64,000 nt of DNA from Paraburkholderia monticola (GCF_001580545.1 NZ_LRBG01000035.1:310001-374000), one strand, 5' to 3'; positions 44,943 to 54,593 are shown, numbered from the stretch's first letter. Numbers and translations: made by a program. The notes: generated from the letters alone by a model not told the origin.

Positions 44943-46292
44943 ATGTCCACGAAACCTACTGAATCGAACGCGACACCGGTCGTGACCGAACTGCGCGTCG
45001 TGCCCGTCGCTGGCCGCGACAGCATGCTGATGAATCTGAGCGGCGCGCATGGTCCGTTCTTCACGCGCAACGTCGTGATCCTGCGCGACAGCGCGGGCCA
45101 TACCGGCGTCGGCGAAGTGCCGGGCGGCGAGAACATCCGCAAGACGATCGACGACGCGCGGCCGTTCGTAGTCGGTCAGTCGATCGGCAATCTGCAGGCG
45201 ATCCTGAACAAGGTACGCACGCAGTTCGCCGATCGCGACGCGGGCGGCCGCGGCCTGCAGACCTTCGACCTGCGCACGACGATTCACGCGGTGACCGCGC
45301 TCGAAGCCGCGCTGCTCGACCTGCTCGGCCAGCATCTCGGCGTGCCGGTCGCGGCACTGCTCGGCGAAGGCCAGCAGCGCGACGAAGTGGAAATGCTCGG
45401 CTACCTGTTCTATATCGGCGATCGCAACAAGACCGATCTGCCGTACGCGAACAACGCGGGCGCGCGTGACGACTGGGAGCGCGTGCGCACCGAGCAAGCG
45501 CTGACGCCGGAAACGGTCGTGCGTCTCGCCGAGGCCGCGCAGGCGCGCTACGGTTTCAACGACTTCAAGCTGAAGGGCGGCGTGCTGCAAGGCGACGCCG
45601 AGATCGAGGCGGTCACGGCGCTCGCCGAGCGCTTCCCTGAAGCGCGCGTGACGCTCGACCCGAATGGCGCATGGTCGCTCGCTGAAGCGGTGCGCCTGTG
45701 CCGTGACAAGCATGACGTACTCGCGTACGCGGAAGATCCGTGCGGCGCGGAGAACGGCTACTCGGGCCGCGAAGTGATGGCGGAGTTCCGTCGCGCCACC
45801 GGCCTGCCGACGGCGACCAACATGATCGCAACCGACTGGCGTCAGATGGGTCACGCCATCCAGTTGCAATCGGTCGACATTCCGCTCGCCGATCCGCATT
45901 TCTGGACCATGCAGGGTTCGGTCCGCGTTGCGCAGATGTGCAACGACTGGGGCCTCACGTGGGGTTCGCATTCGAATAACCACTTCGACATTTCGCTCGC
46001 GATGTTCACGCACGTCGCCGCAGCGGCGCCGGGCAAGATCACTGCGATCGACACGCACTGGATCTGGCAGGACGGTCAGTTCCTGACGCAGGATCCGTTG
46101 CAGATCGTCGGCGGCAAGGTCAAGGTGCCGCAGAAGCCGGGCCTCGGCGTCGAACTCGATATGGACGCGCTCGAAAAGGCGCACGCGCTGTATCAGCAGC
46201 ATGGTCTCGGCGCGCGCGACGACGGCGTGGCGATGCAGTATCTGATTCCGAACTGGAAGTTCGATAACAAGCGTCCGAGTCTCGTGCGTTAA
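44943..46292 (+). CDS. gudD: Glucarate dehydratase
   Basis: 449 residues of the enolase superfamily. It dehydrates D-glucarate (and L-idarate) to 5-keto-4-deoxy-D-glucarate with Mg2+. Catalytic groups are K209-L-K211 in DFKLKGG, metal ligands in LDPNGAW and AEDPCGAENGYSGREV, NMIATDWRQM, and H343 in GSHSNNHFDISLAM, all matching canonical GudD. It lies 129 bp after gudP and is followed by a strong terminator. The next catabolic step (a dehydratase/aldolase) is not in the window. Confidence 0.96.
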   Translation: MSTKPTESNATPVVTELRVVPVAGRDSMLMNLSGAHGPFFTRNVVILRDSAGHTGVGEVPGGENIRKTIDDARPFVVGQSIGNLQAILNKVRTQFADRDAGGRGLQTFDLRTTIHAVTALEAALLDLLGQHLGVPVAALLGEGQQRDEVEMLGYLFYIGDRNKTDLPYANNAGARDDWERVRTEQALTPETVVRLAEAAQARYGFNDFKLKGGVLQGDAEIEAVTALAERFPEARVTLDPNGAWSLAEAVRLCRDKHDVLAYAEDPCGAENGYSGREVMAEFRRATGLPTATNMIATDWRQMGHAIQLQSVDIPLADPHFWTMQGSVRVAQMCNDWGLTWGSHSNNHFDISLAMFTHVAAAAPGKITAIDTHWIWQDGQFLTQDPLQIVGGKVKVPQKPGLGVELDMDALEKAHALYQQHGLGARDDGVAMQYLIPNWKFDNKRPSLVR

Positions 46293-46311
46293 TCGCGATT
46301 TGACTTGAATG

Positions 46312-46362
46312 GAAAGCCTGGTGGGTTGCACGACAGTGCGATCCGCCAGGCTTTCTGTTTTT
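46312..46362 (+). terminator. Terminator of the gudPD operon
   Basis: A 20-bp stem with three wobble pairs (46312-46331 with 46336-46355), a GACA loop, and TGTTTTTC after it. It starts 19 bp after the gudD stop. Confidence 0.9.
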
Positions 46363-46487
46363 CAATAGCAATGCGGACTCGCCCACGCCGAGTCAACGCT
46401 CAATAATGCAATTGCACTATGTGTGTATCGGAGCGCGCGCGGTAGCATCCAAAGAACAGAAGCTGCCAGATAGCGGAGATACCTGAC

Positions 46488-47282
46488 ATGGTGAGCAACG
46501 CGGCAGTGCTGTTTCTTCACGGCGGCCCAGGCCTGTCTGCGATTGCGGAACGCGACCTGTATGGACGGACGTTGCCGGTTTACTGGTGGGATCAACCACG
46601 TTCGGTCGTCCTCTACGCCGACGCGTTTGCTGCCCTTCTGGATGCCGCGGAAGAGGAGTTGCGCGCGCTTGCCGAGCGGACCGGGGCGCCGGTCAATCTG
46701 CTTGCCCATGCGTTCGGAACACACCTGGCATTGCGACTTGCCTCGCACCTGCCCGATCTGGTCAACGAAGTGATGTTGCTGGCGCCGGTACGCGACCTCG
46801 GCGATGCATTCATCCGGATCGGTGAACGGCTAAGGACTTTCTACCCGGCGGCTGCACCGCTCGTTGACGCGCTAGACGATTTCCGCCGGGAACGCGACTA
46901 TGAACTCTTTGCGAAGCTCGCGGCTCAGGTTACATCGTTTGCAAACTTCATCGACGTCTATTGGGCCCAGGCCGCCAATGCCAGGCGATGCTGGTACATC
47001 GACCTGCTGGCGCACCATCCGATTCTGGACGCCAGTGCATTTGAAGTCCTCGTAAGAAGTTTCTGGACACACTCGACGCCTACTTATGCAGACATCCGTG
47101 CCCCGATCCACATCGTCTCAGGGGCTCTGGATTGCCTCGTTGACGCACGAGCCGAGACAGAATCGTGGAAGAACCAGCTCGACTGCGTGAGCAGCCAGAT
47201 AATCGAGGCGGGCCACTTCATTCATCTTGAGCAGTCACCGTCTGTCTGGTGGCCTCGCAACTGGGCACACTCTTCGCGATGA
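46488..47282 (+). CDS. Alpha/beta-hydrolase-fold protein lacking the nucleophile serine
   Basis: 264 residues. The fold is clear: VLFLHGGPGLSAIAERDLYG (oxyanion loop HGGPG), PVYWWDQPR, then the nucleophile-elbow segment LLAHAFGTHLALRLA. The late acid (IVSGALDCLVD) and base (AGHFIHLEQSP) are kept. The elbow reads A-H-A-F-G where G-x-S-x-G is expected, so residue 75 is Ala (GCG) instead of Ser. It may be a ligand-binding pseudo-enzyme. The C-terminus (WWPRNWAHSSR) looks abnormal and could be frameshifted. It is convergent with the LuxR-type gene, 7 bp between stops, in a less GC-extreme stretch. Confidence 0.85.
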   Translation: MVSNAAVLFLHGGPGLSAIAERDLYGRTLPVYWWDQPRSVVLYADAFAALLDAAEEELRALAERTGAPVNLLAHAFGTHLALRLASHLPDLVNEVMLLAPVRDLGDAFIRIGERLRTFYPAAAPLVDALDDFRRERDYELFAKLAAQVTSFANFIDVYWAQAANARRCWYIDLLAHHPILDASAFEVLVRSFWTHSTPTYADIRAPIHIVSGALDCLVDARAETESWKNQLDCVSSQIIEAGHFIHLEQSPSVWWPRNWAHSSR

Positions 47283-47289
47283 GCCGAGG

Positions 47290-48249
47290 TTACAGGTTGT
47301 CGCGCTGAAGAAGTGCAACGAGCTCGGCATTGTTCCGGGCGCCAATCCGTCGATGAATCGCCTGCAGATGATTTCGTACCGTGGCGGGCGCGATGCTCAT
47401 GCGGCGCGCAACCTCTTTATGCGTGAGTCCCGACGCTACGCATTCGGCGACTTCCCTTTCCCGCTCTGTCAGCAGGTCGACAGACGTGGCGAGGCGGGCT
47501 CGAACGAACGCGAACTTTGGGTGGCGTTCAAACCGGAAAACGGCATGGCGACCCCGATGACCGTCAGCGCCGGAGCCAAGTAGCTCGATCAGCACGGGCG
47601 GCAGAACGTGGCCGCCGTGGCCACCTGGCCACTCAGCGCGCAACAGGTCAAAGAAGGCAGGTTCACACAGGGTGATGAGACCTGGGGGCAGGCACATCGC
47701 GACCGACCAGATTCGCGAACGGTAACGCTCTATCTGCAATGACTGGTTGACCGCCCACGCCTCCATCAGGTGCGGGTAGAGAAACTCGACAAACTGGCGC
47801 TCCTGCTCGGAGTACTGCCGGTCCACGTGGGCCGCGAAGAGTCCGATTGTGAGCGTGTACCCCGTCGTGAAATCCTTGTGTGCGGTGATCAACGCGTTCG
47901 CATGCTTGACCTTGCGCGTGTAGTCGAGGAGGGCCGCGTTGTCTGGGCCGGTCAGGGAAGTGAGCGAATGGAAATTGCCGGTCGTGCCTGGATGCGTCAA
48001 CATGAATCGGGCAGCCGTGTCTTTCGAGCGGATTTCGCCATAGCGGTTGTCCCAGTCAGGTACTTCGTTGACGAGATGCGGCGCATGAAACACAACGCCG
48101 GCAGGCGTCGCACTCGCGGTCGCCCAACGCGCCGAGTCGAACGGGACATACTTGCCCAGTACATCGAATGCAGTGTCGATAAACCTGTCGCCGCTGCATG
48201 CGCGTGCAACGCGATAGGTCTCCAGGATTGCCCTGTCCAGGTCGCTCAT
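47290..48249 (-). CDS. LuxR-family (GerE helix-turn-helix) regulator
   Basis: 319 residues from ATG 48249 after AAGGGGAAACCG. The C-terminal 60 residues are a LuxR/FixJ helix-turn-helix (LLTEREREVAECVASGLTHKEVARRMSIAPATVRNHLQAIHRRIGARNNAELVALL). The N-terminal 240 residues (FDVLGKYVPFDSARWATAS, HKDFTTGYTLTIGLFAAHVDRQYSEQERQFVEFLYPHLMEA) look GAF-like, not a receiver and not a classical acyl-homoserine-lactone domain. No synthase gene is near, so this is a solo sensor. It converges on the nucleophile-less hydrolase. Confidence 0.9.
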   Translation of the reverse strand: MSDLDRAILETYRVARACSGDRFIDTAFDVLGKYVPFDSARWATASATPAGVVFHAPHLVNEVPDWDNRYGEIRSKDTAARFMLTHPGTTGNFHSLTSLTGPDNAALLDYTRKVKHANALITAHKDFTTGYTLTIGLFAAHVDRQYSEQERQFVEFLYPHLMEAWAVNQSLQIERYRSRIWSVAMCLPPGLITLCEPAFFDLLRAEWPGGHGGHVLPPVLIELLGSGADGHRGRHAVFRFERHPKFAFVRARLATSVDLLTEREREVAECVASGLTHKEVARRMSIAPATVRNHLQAIHRRIGARNNAELVALLQRDNL

Positions 48250-48613
48250 CGGTTTCCCCTTGCGCCGCTTCATTGCCGTTCTTGAATTTCGGGCGCGCAC
48301 ATCGCTGTCAACGGGTTCTAGCCGGTGACGGGCAATAAATCAACCTCATTCATGGTTCATCGCATGCTGGGCCACGCTCCGGTAAGGTGAGTTCTATGTT
48401 CATTAAGGAATCAGTACAACGGATTAATATTCTGTGCGTGTTTTCATTCGCAACGCTCGAAGTCCGCGCGCGAGTTTGCACGGTGAATGACGATCATCTA
48501 TATGCAATCGGGATAAGAACATTCCGGCTATTTGAAGAGTGCTTTCACGCCAAATAGAATCGCCCTCTGCGAATTGCCGAGGGCGACGTGCGAGTTCAAT
48601 GGCCGCCGTGAAC
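48250..48613. other. Intergenic region upstream of the LuxR-type gene
   Basis: 364 bases, AT-richer than its surroundings (for example 48400-48435), which must carry the minus-strand LuxR-type promoter. At its right end a hairpin (48560-48567 with 48579-48586), followed on the minus strand by TTCTATTTGG, probably terminates the lipoprotein gene. No gene is seen. Confidence 0.45.
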
Positions 48614-50632
48614 CTAGTAGACGTAGACGTTGTAGCGGTGCACGCTGCCGGGATTGTTGTAGTCCAGCTCTAACCAGCGATACGACCCAGTGCCGGTCAA
48701 TGCGGGGAACTGCGACGTTCCTGATGGTGGGTTCACCGTTGCGGACGTCGCGGTCGGAGTCAGGGCCGTGCTAGCCTGCACGCCAGTGGTGCCGTTGAAA
48801 GCCGTAAAGATGACGTCTGCGGCCTGGGCAGCGAAGGCCGGGGCCGTCCAGCTCAGACTGACACTGGATGCGGCTGGCGCGTTTGCTGCGAACAGGGCCA
48901 TGGACGAGGACGAGAGTTCATCCCATACAAAGCCATTGCCATTCTGTGGCGAGACCGGTCCGTAGAGCAGCCGCTTGAGGACAGTTGCTGTGGTTCCGTC
49001 GGCGAAGTGAATCACGAACGTGTATTGCGGGTATCCCGTGAACTGGGTGAAGTCGGTGACCGGGGTCGCGAGCCAGTTGACCGCGTTGGCTGGATTTGCC
49101 GCCGGCGAAAGATTCCCGCTATCGCTCTGTTCCGATTGCGCGAAACCAAAAAAGGCATCGGTAATCGACGAACTCGTCGCAGCGGTTCCGGTCTGGTTTG
49201 CAATCGGCCAGTAAGCCATGCCAGTCACGCTGGGATTCGGAGCGAGAACGACGCCGGCTGTCGGCAGTCCCGGACCCGTGACCACCACATACTGGCTGTT
49301 AGCCGGATTGTTGGAGACCTTCGGGTCTCGATAAATCGGCACGAGCCCCGACGCGTATGACGTAGTCGGGCTACTCGTGGGATTGCCACCAAGAGAAATG
49401 CCGACAAGGTCACGTTGCAGCACGCCGGAAATCCGCACATCGTATTGTTGCTGGTTCCCGGTTATTTGCCATTGGCCGTTGATGAGCTCTGCGACCAGAT
49501 TGGTGGTCTGCGCGTTGCCCGTGCTATCTACCAGTCCGAACCGAAGCAACACTTTGTCGGGGGATTCGGCGTAGAGCACTTGCGGGCCAATGAATGTCGG
49601 ATTGACCAGATTGGTGCTCGACAGCCAGCCGGAGAATTCCTGCGCGAACGTGTAGCCGTTGTTCAGATAGGCCGGGCTCGTCGAAATCGCTGCCTGACAG
49701 GCGGAGCTGAGTGTGCCGCTGGAGCCGACGCGTGTGGCTGGACTCTGCGCAAAACAGACCTGCCACGCGCTGACGATTCCCGCGAAAGTCGACGGCGCAA
49801 CGAGAGTACTTGGGAAGTCGATCGTAAAGGATGAGCCCAGGCTGTTGCTGGCTACAGTCGCTTGCGACACCGTCGCAACCTGCATGGCTCCGACCAGGTT
49901 CAGCTTGTTGGTGATCGTCACGCCGGCACCGATCGGCACGACAGTGACTTCATCGAGCACCTTGTCGAGGCCCGTGTGATCCGGTTTGAACGCGGTACCG
50001 ACTACATCTGTGCCCGCGGCAACGCCGGCGTCAACAAAAAGCTTGGCGAGCAACGCATTCACAGCGGACTTCGCGCTTTGCACATTGGCGGCCGTGACCG
50101 CGGAGAGCGCCGCCGGTCTTGAGATTTCATACGGGCCACTGGACACCATCGAACCCGAGAGGGCGACCGGATTCGCGACGTCGTACGGACTGCTGGACGC
50201 CATCGAACCTGCGACAACAGCGGTCGTGAGCGGTGTGATGTTCACCACGGCGGTACTTGCTCCACTGGGAGGAGCGATGAGGATGGACGTCTGGTCTTCA
50301 CTAGCGCCACTCGGATCGACCGCTCCGAAGCCGAAGGGGGCGACCATCTTCGTCAGATCGAGGGATATCGAGTAGCTCCCCTGTCCGTTTGCGGTCGCGG
50401 TAGCCGTCTGGCCTTTCGCGTCGTAGACCGTGACCTGCGCATTCGCGATCGGGGCGCCGCTTGAGACCACGCCAGAGACGCCTAGCGTGGTGGGGTCCTG
50501 CTGGGCTCCCGACTGTTGGGATCCTGGCGACGGGTCGCCACCACCGCCCCCGCCCCCGCTGCACCCACTCAAGATCACTCCAATGGCTATCACTGCGCTA
50601 TGCGCGTAACGTCCCGCGAACTTTCGGGTCAT
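48614..50632 (-). CDS. Large lipoprotein of unknown function
   Basis: 672 residues. A lipoprotein signal with lipobox VILSGC (C24) is followed by a run of glycines and a Ser/Gln linker typical of surface or outer-membrane lipoproteins. Residues 50-95 (GVSGVVSSGAPIANAQVTVYDAKGQTATATANGQGSYSISL) resemble a carboxypeptidase-regulatory-like beta-sandwich. An 18-residue unit is duplicated in tandem at 142-159 and 160-177. The remainder is beta-rich with aromatic Tyr/Trp near the end (YRWLELDYNNPGS). No catalytic motif is recognised. It is divergent from the GH3 glucosidase, so it may help bind or display a glycan. Confidence 0.85.
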   Translation of the reverse strand: MTRKFAGRYAHSAVIAIGVILSGCSGGGGGGGDPSPGSQQSGAQQDPTTLGVSGVVSSGAPIANAQVTVYDAKGQTATATANGQGSYSISLDLTKMVAPFGFGAVDPSGASEDQTSILIAPPSGASTAVVNITPLTTAVVAGSMASSSPYDVANPVALSGSMVSSGPYEISRPAALSAVTAANVQSAKSAVNALLAKLFVDAGVAAGTDVVGTAFKPDHTGLDKVLDEVTVVPIGAGVTITNKLNLVGAMQVATVSQATVASNSLGSSFTIDFPSTLVAPSTFAGIVSAWQVCFAQSPATRVGSSGTLSSACQAAISTSPAYLNNGYTFAQEFSGWLSSTNLVNPTFIGPQVLYAESPDKVLLRFGLVDSTGNAQTTNLVAELINGQWQITGNQQQYDVRISGVLQRDLVGISLGGNPTSSPTTSYASGLVPIYRDPKVSNNPANSQYVVVTGPGLPTAGVVLAPNPSVTGMAYWPIANQTGTAATSSSITDAFFGFAQSEQSDSGNLSPAANPANAVNWLATPVTDFTQFTGYPQYTFVIHFADGTTATVLKRLLYGPVSPQNGNGFVWDELSSSSMALFAANAPAASSVSLSWTAPAFAAQAADVIFTAFNGTTGVQASTALTPTATSATVNPPSGTSQFPALTGTGSYRWLELDYNNPGSVHRYNVYVY
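50102..50209 (-). repeat. Tandem 54-bp coding duplication in the lipoprotein gene
   Basis: Two adjacent 54-bp units encode GSMASSSPYDVANPVALS and GSMVSSGPYEISRPAALS, identical at 11 of 18 positions. The duplication is in frame and diverged, so it is not an assembly artefact. Confidence 0.7.
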
Positions 50633-51230
50633 GTTGTCACCTTTCGATAGCGATGCGCCTGGCGCCAGCCGCAGTCGAAATCTCGCGGTATGGGTCGGCC
50701 AGTCGCGGAACGGGAACAGTCGGAATGTCGGGCATCAGAACGGCAGCAGTCTGCGGGTACGAGTTAAGCCCCGCCATTAGTCGCAGTAAAGAGATGCAAA
50801 TGAACCATTGCGCTTACCCGCGGTTCATGTCCTTAATCGAGATTTTTTTGCCGCAGGCGATCGCGGTAATCACGCGCGGCTCGCGCCCGTCCGATACCCG
50901 TTTAACGCCCGCCACGACTGGCCCCGACGCTGAAATTGTCAATTCCAGCTAACTCATCAGACGTCCGTGCATGTCTGTAAGTCGTTGTTTTTGTTGATGT
51001 CAGGTAAAACCCTAGTCGTCTGATGACGATTTAAGTCTTACGATGTCTTCACTGGAACGCGGATCGTCACCTGTGGCGACGACTCCCCGCCGGAGACGAA
51101 AATCTTTCATGGGATTTGAAGCAGGGGAAACAGCAGTCGTATTACTGGCAATTGATTGAATGGCAGTCCTTCACATTAGAACGACCGATGCGCGTCTCGC
51201 ATTTGTGCATATAACAATTGAGGAAAGACA
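50633..51230. other. Divergent intergenic region, lipoprotein / GH3 glucosidase
   Basis: 598 bases with no convincing gene. It contains CATCAGACGTCC at 50955-50966 (similar to a site upstream of gudP), the inverse block CGTCTGATG at 51017-51025 nested in a TCGTC-N4-GACGA palindrome (51016-51029), and an AT-rich -10-like TATAAC at 51210-51215 just before the GH3 start. The gap is unusually long for this region. Confidence 0.45.
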
Positions 51231-53657
51231 ATGTCTGTGAAATTCATTCAGAGGAGAACGGCCGCCGCCGTGAGTCTCGTGTTCATTCTGGCGGCGTGCG
51301 GTGGCAGTGATAGTCCAAACACGACGGCGGCTTCAAATCCGGCCTCGACTCCATCCACGACGCAGCCATCCGCCATGCCATGGATGAACACGTCGCTTTC
51401 TCCCGAAGCACGCGCCGCACTGCTCGTCCCCGCCATGGCGCTGGCCGACAAGCAAGAGCAATTGACCGGTTCGAATCCAGGCATCCTGCCGGAACTGCCG
51501 CAGTGCTACGGCGCGCGCCACATTCTCGGGCTGGCGAAGTACGCTATTCCGACGCTGCGAATTACCAATGGGCCTGTCGGGATTGGCCAGAATGACTGCG
51601 TGTCTCCTTCGGTGACAGGCTTCGCCGCCTATACGGATTCCAGTTCCGCCAAGGCGACCGCCTTGCCGTCTGCGATTGCCATGGCGGCATCGTTCGATCC
51701 TTCCGTCGCGACCCAGTTTGGCAACGTGGTCGGCGTCGAGGGAGGCAATCTCGCGCTACACGTGTTCGAAGCGCCCGGTATGAACCTCGCAAGATTGCCC
51801 GTGGGCGGGCGCAACTTCGAGTACATGGGCGAGGATCCGTACCTTACCGGTACGATGGGTGTCGCTGAAATTCAGGCCGTGCAAGCGCACGGCATGATCG
51901 CGATGGCCAAGCACCTGGTGGCGAATGAGCAGGAAACGAATCGCATGACGATTCAGGAGAGCGTGGACGATCAAACGCTGCACGAACTCTATATGCTGCC
52001 GTTCGAGATGGCGGTGAAAGCAGGCAACGTCGGCGCCGTCATGTGTTCGTACAACTCGGTCAACGGTTTTTCGATGTGCGAGCAAAAGCACATCCTGTCC
52101 GATGTCCTGCGCGGACAATGGGGCTTCAAGGGCTACGTGCAGTCGGACTTCTTTGCTGCGCACAGCACCGCGCCGACCCTGCTGGCGGGCATGGACAACG
52201 AGATGCCGCTTCCGCAGAACTGGTCGCCGGCAAATCTGAATGCGGCTTTGGCCTCGGGGCAGATTCAGACCTCCGATATCGACAATGCGCTGCTGCGCCG
52301 ATATACGCAGATGTTCCGTGCGGGTATCTTCGATCGGCCCATTGCACAGACCGCGATCGATGCTACGGCTGGCGGTACGGTCGCCAAGCAGATTGGCGAG
52401 CAGTCGGCCGTGCTGCTGCAGAACAACGGGACTTTGCCGCTGAAAAAGACGGTTCGAAACGTCCTCGTAGTTGGCAAAACGACACAGGTCTATGCTCAGC
52501 AAGCGGTTGCTGGCGGCAGTTCGGTCGGCAACCCGATGGGTTCAGGCGGTGGCAGTTCCGACGTTGTTGCCTTGTACACCGTTACACCGGTGCAGGGCAT
52601 CAAGGACACGCTTGCCAACCTCGGCAATACCGGCGTTCAGGTCCATCTGGCTCTCGTGGACGACAACAATTCGACCGGCACGATTGACGGCGCGGCGGCA
52701 ACCCTCTCCGACGTGAAGACAGCGGCGACCGGTGCCGACGCCGTCATCTTCATGGCCGGGTCGATGTCGGAAGAAGGCGCGGACCAGGCGACCTTCACGG
52801 ACTCGACAGGCCTCACGCTCGACACCGGCAAATTCCTCAATACGCTCGACTGGTATGCGCCGAAGTCGAACTCGATCACGACCTCGAGTACCGCGAAGAA
52901 CAGCAACACGCTCGCGTTGCTGCAAACCATCGTCGCGGCCAACAGCAATACCGTGCTCGTTCTGAAGGACAGTGCCGCCGAAGCGCTAGATTCTTCGATC
53001 CTGACCGGAGGGACCTCGGCCGCGAGCGCGATTCTCGAGACCTGGTTCCCTGGCGAGGAAGATGGGCACATCGTCGCGGATCTGCTGTGGGGCGTCGCGA
53101 ATCCGTCCGGCAAGCTCCCTGTGACGTTCCCGCAGGTCGGCCAGGGCTTCATGGATTCGATTACGCCTTATCAATACCCGGGCGTGTCGATCAACGGAAG
53201 CGCGACGGTGACCTACTCCGAAGCGCTCAATGTCGGCTATCGCTGGTATGACGCGATGGGTAAAACGCCGGCATTCCCGTTCGGTTTCGGTCTTTCGTAC
53301 ACGACCTTCACGATTACCAACCCGACCGTCAGTACTGGAGCAAACGGTACTTACACGGTTAGCGCGGTCGTGAAAAACACCGGTTCGAATGCGGGCGCCG
53401 AAGTGCCACAGGTGTACATTGCGCTGCCGTCCTCCGCGGGCGAGCCGCCTAAGCGTCTGGTGGGGTTCCAGAAGGTCAGCCTGAATGCGGGCGGCTCGCA
53501 GACGGTATCGATCACGATCGATCCCGCCGCGCCGAATCATCCGCTCAGCACCTGGAACAAAGATTCGCAGCAGTGGACGACGCCGACCGGTTCCTACTCG
53601 GTGTATGTCGGCAACTCTTCACGCAGCCTGACGCTTGCGGGAACCATTACCCAATAA
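51231..53657 (+). CDS. Glycoside hydrolase family 3 lipoprotein (beta-glucosidase type)
   Basis: 808 residues. Lipobox FILAAC (C23) anchors it to a membrane. The GH3 N-terminal barrel carries APGMNLARLPVGGRNFEYMGEDP and AMAKHLVANEQE (substrate Lys-His), and the nucleophile Asp306 in GYVQSDF. The GH3 C-domain (AVLLQNNGTLPLKK, ETWFPGEEDGHIVADLLWG) and a terminal fibronectin-III-like domain (PKRLVGFQKVSLNAGGSQTVSI) follow. It would release glucose or a similar sugar from the non-reducing end of beta-glycans outside the cytoplasm. GAGGAAAGACA precedes the ATG. Confidence 0.94.
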   Translation: MSVKFIQRRTAAAVSLVFILAACGGSDSPNTTAASNPASTPSTTQPSAMPWMNTSLSPEARAALLVPAMALADKQEQLTGSNPGILPELPQCYGARHILGLAKYAIPTLRITNGPVGIGQNDCVSPSVTGFAAYTDSSSAKATALPSAIAMAASFDPSVATQFGNVVGVEGGNLALHVFEAPGMNLARLPVGGRNFEYMGEDPYLTGTMGVAEIQAVQAHGMIAMAKHLVANEQETNRMTIQESVDDQTLHELYMLPFEMAVKAGNVGAVMCSYNSVNGFSMCEQKHILSDVLRGQWGFKGYVQSDFFAAHSTAPTLLAGMDNEMPLPQNWSPANLNAALASGQIQTSDIDNALLRRYTQMFRAGIFDRPIAQTAIDATAGGTVAKQIGEQSAVLLQNNGTLPLKKTVRNVLVVGKTTQVYAQQAVAGGSSVGNPMGSGGGSSDVVALYTVTPVQGIKDTLANLGNTGVQVHLALVDDNNSTGTIDGAAATLSDVKTAATGADAVIFMAGSMSEEGADQATFTDSTGLTLDTGKFLNTLDWYAPKSNSITTSSTAKNSNTLALLQTIVAANSNTVLVLKDSAAEALDSSILTGGTSAASAILETWFPGEEDGHIVADLLWGVANPSGKLPVTFPQVGQGFMDSITPYQYPGVSINGSATVTYSEALNVGYRWYDAMGKTPAFPFGFGLSYTTFTITNPTVSTGANGTYTVSAVVKNTGSNAGAEVPQVYIALPSSAGEPPKRLVGFQKVSLNAGGSQTVSITIDPAAPNHPLSTWNKDSQQWTTPTGSYSVYVGNSSRSLTLAGTITQ

Positions 53658-53774
53658 AGTCGTTTAGTTCGCCAGCGTCTGATCAAAACTGATGGCTGAT
53701 CAGACCTGGCGAGATACCTGGACCTTTGGCGATCGTTTGCTAAAGTCCTCGAACCAACGCAAGTGATCCGCTCA

Positions 53775-54593
53775 ATGAAAGCACTATCACGATGGACGTT
53801 CGCACTGGTGCTCGGTGCAACGCTCTCCCTGGCGACGAGTGCGACAGAGAAGCCCTTCGTCACGGTCAATGGCAAACCCGTTTCTCAGGCAGACGCCGAT
53901 TTGTATATCGGACAGGCGCATGCCCAAGGTTTTTCCGACTCTCCTCAATTGTCGGATCATGTCCGGGACGAACTGATTCGCCGCGAAGTCCTTTTCCAGC
54001 AGGCGCAAAAGACCGGCTTCGACCGGAACCCGGAAATCGCGGCACGGGCCGAGGCCGCCCGGCAAAAGATTCTCGTGCAGGCGCAGGCGACGTGGGAGAT
54101 CGAGATCGTCAGAGCGTACATGCAGGACTTCCTGAAGAAGAACCCTATTAGCGACGATCAATTGAGGGCGATGTACAACGAGATGAAGTCGAAAGGCGGC
54201 AGCACCGAATACAAGGTTCGCCATATCCTCGTCAAGGACGAAGGCGAGGCAAAAAGCCTCATTGCAAAGCTGAACAAGGGCGCGTCGTTCGGCGAGCTCG
54301 CGAAGGAATCGATCGATTCCGATTCAAGATACAACGGCGGGGATCTGGGCTGGATCACTTCCAGCAAGGTGGTCAAGCCGTTCGCTGACGCGGTTTCGCA
54401 TTTGCACAAGGGCGAATATACGCAGACTCCGGTTAAAACCGGATACGGTTTTCATGTCATCGAAGTGGATGACACGCGCCCTTTGCAGGTTCCGTCTTTC
54501 GAAGAAATGAAGCCGATGCTGTACCAGCAGGCACAAGCAGATCTCGTCGACAGAATGGTGAAGAATCTCAGAGCGAAAGCAACCATTCAGTAA
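53775..54593 (+). CDS. Parvulin-type peptidylprolyl isomerase (PpiC/PrsA-like), exported
   Basis: 272 residues from ATG 53775 (an in-frame GTG at 53763 is possible). The signal peptide is MKALSRWTFALVLGATLSLA. A SurA-N-like chaperone segment (FVTVNGKPVSQADADLYIGQAHAQG, ELIRREVLFQQAQKTG) follows, then the rotamase core at about 135-225: YKVRHILVKDEGEAKSLIAKL, ASFGELAKESIDSDS, GGDLGWI, and the closing TGYGFHVIEVDDTRP. It assists folding of exported proteins. It follows the GH3 gene on the same strand by 117 bp and ends at a T-rich terminator. Confidence 0.93.
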   Translation: MKALSRWTFALVLGATLSLATSATEKPFVTVNGKPVSQADADLYIGQAHAQGFSDSPQLSDHVRDELIRREVLFQQAQKTGFDRNPEIAARAEAARQKILVQAQATWEIEIVRAYMQDFLKKNPISDDQLRAMYNEMKSKGGSTEYKVRHILVKDEGEAKSLIAKLNKGASFGELAKESIDSDSRYNGGDLGWITSSKVVKPFADAVSHLHKGEYTQTPVKTGYGFHVIEVDDTRPLQVPSFEEMKPMLYQQAQADLVDRMVKNLRAKATIQ

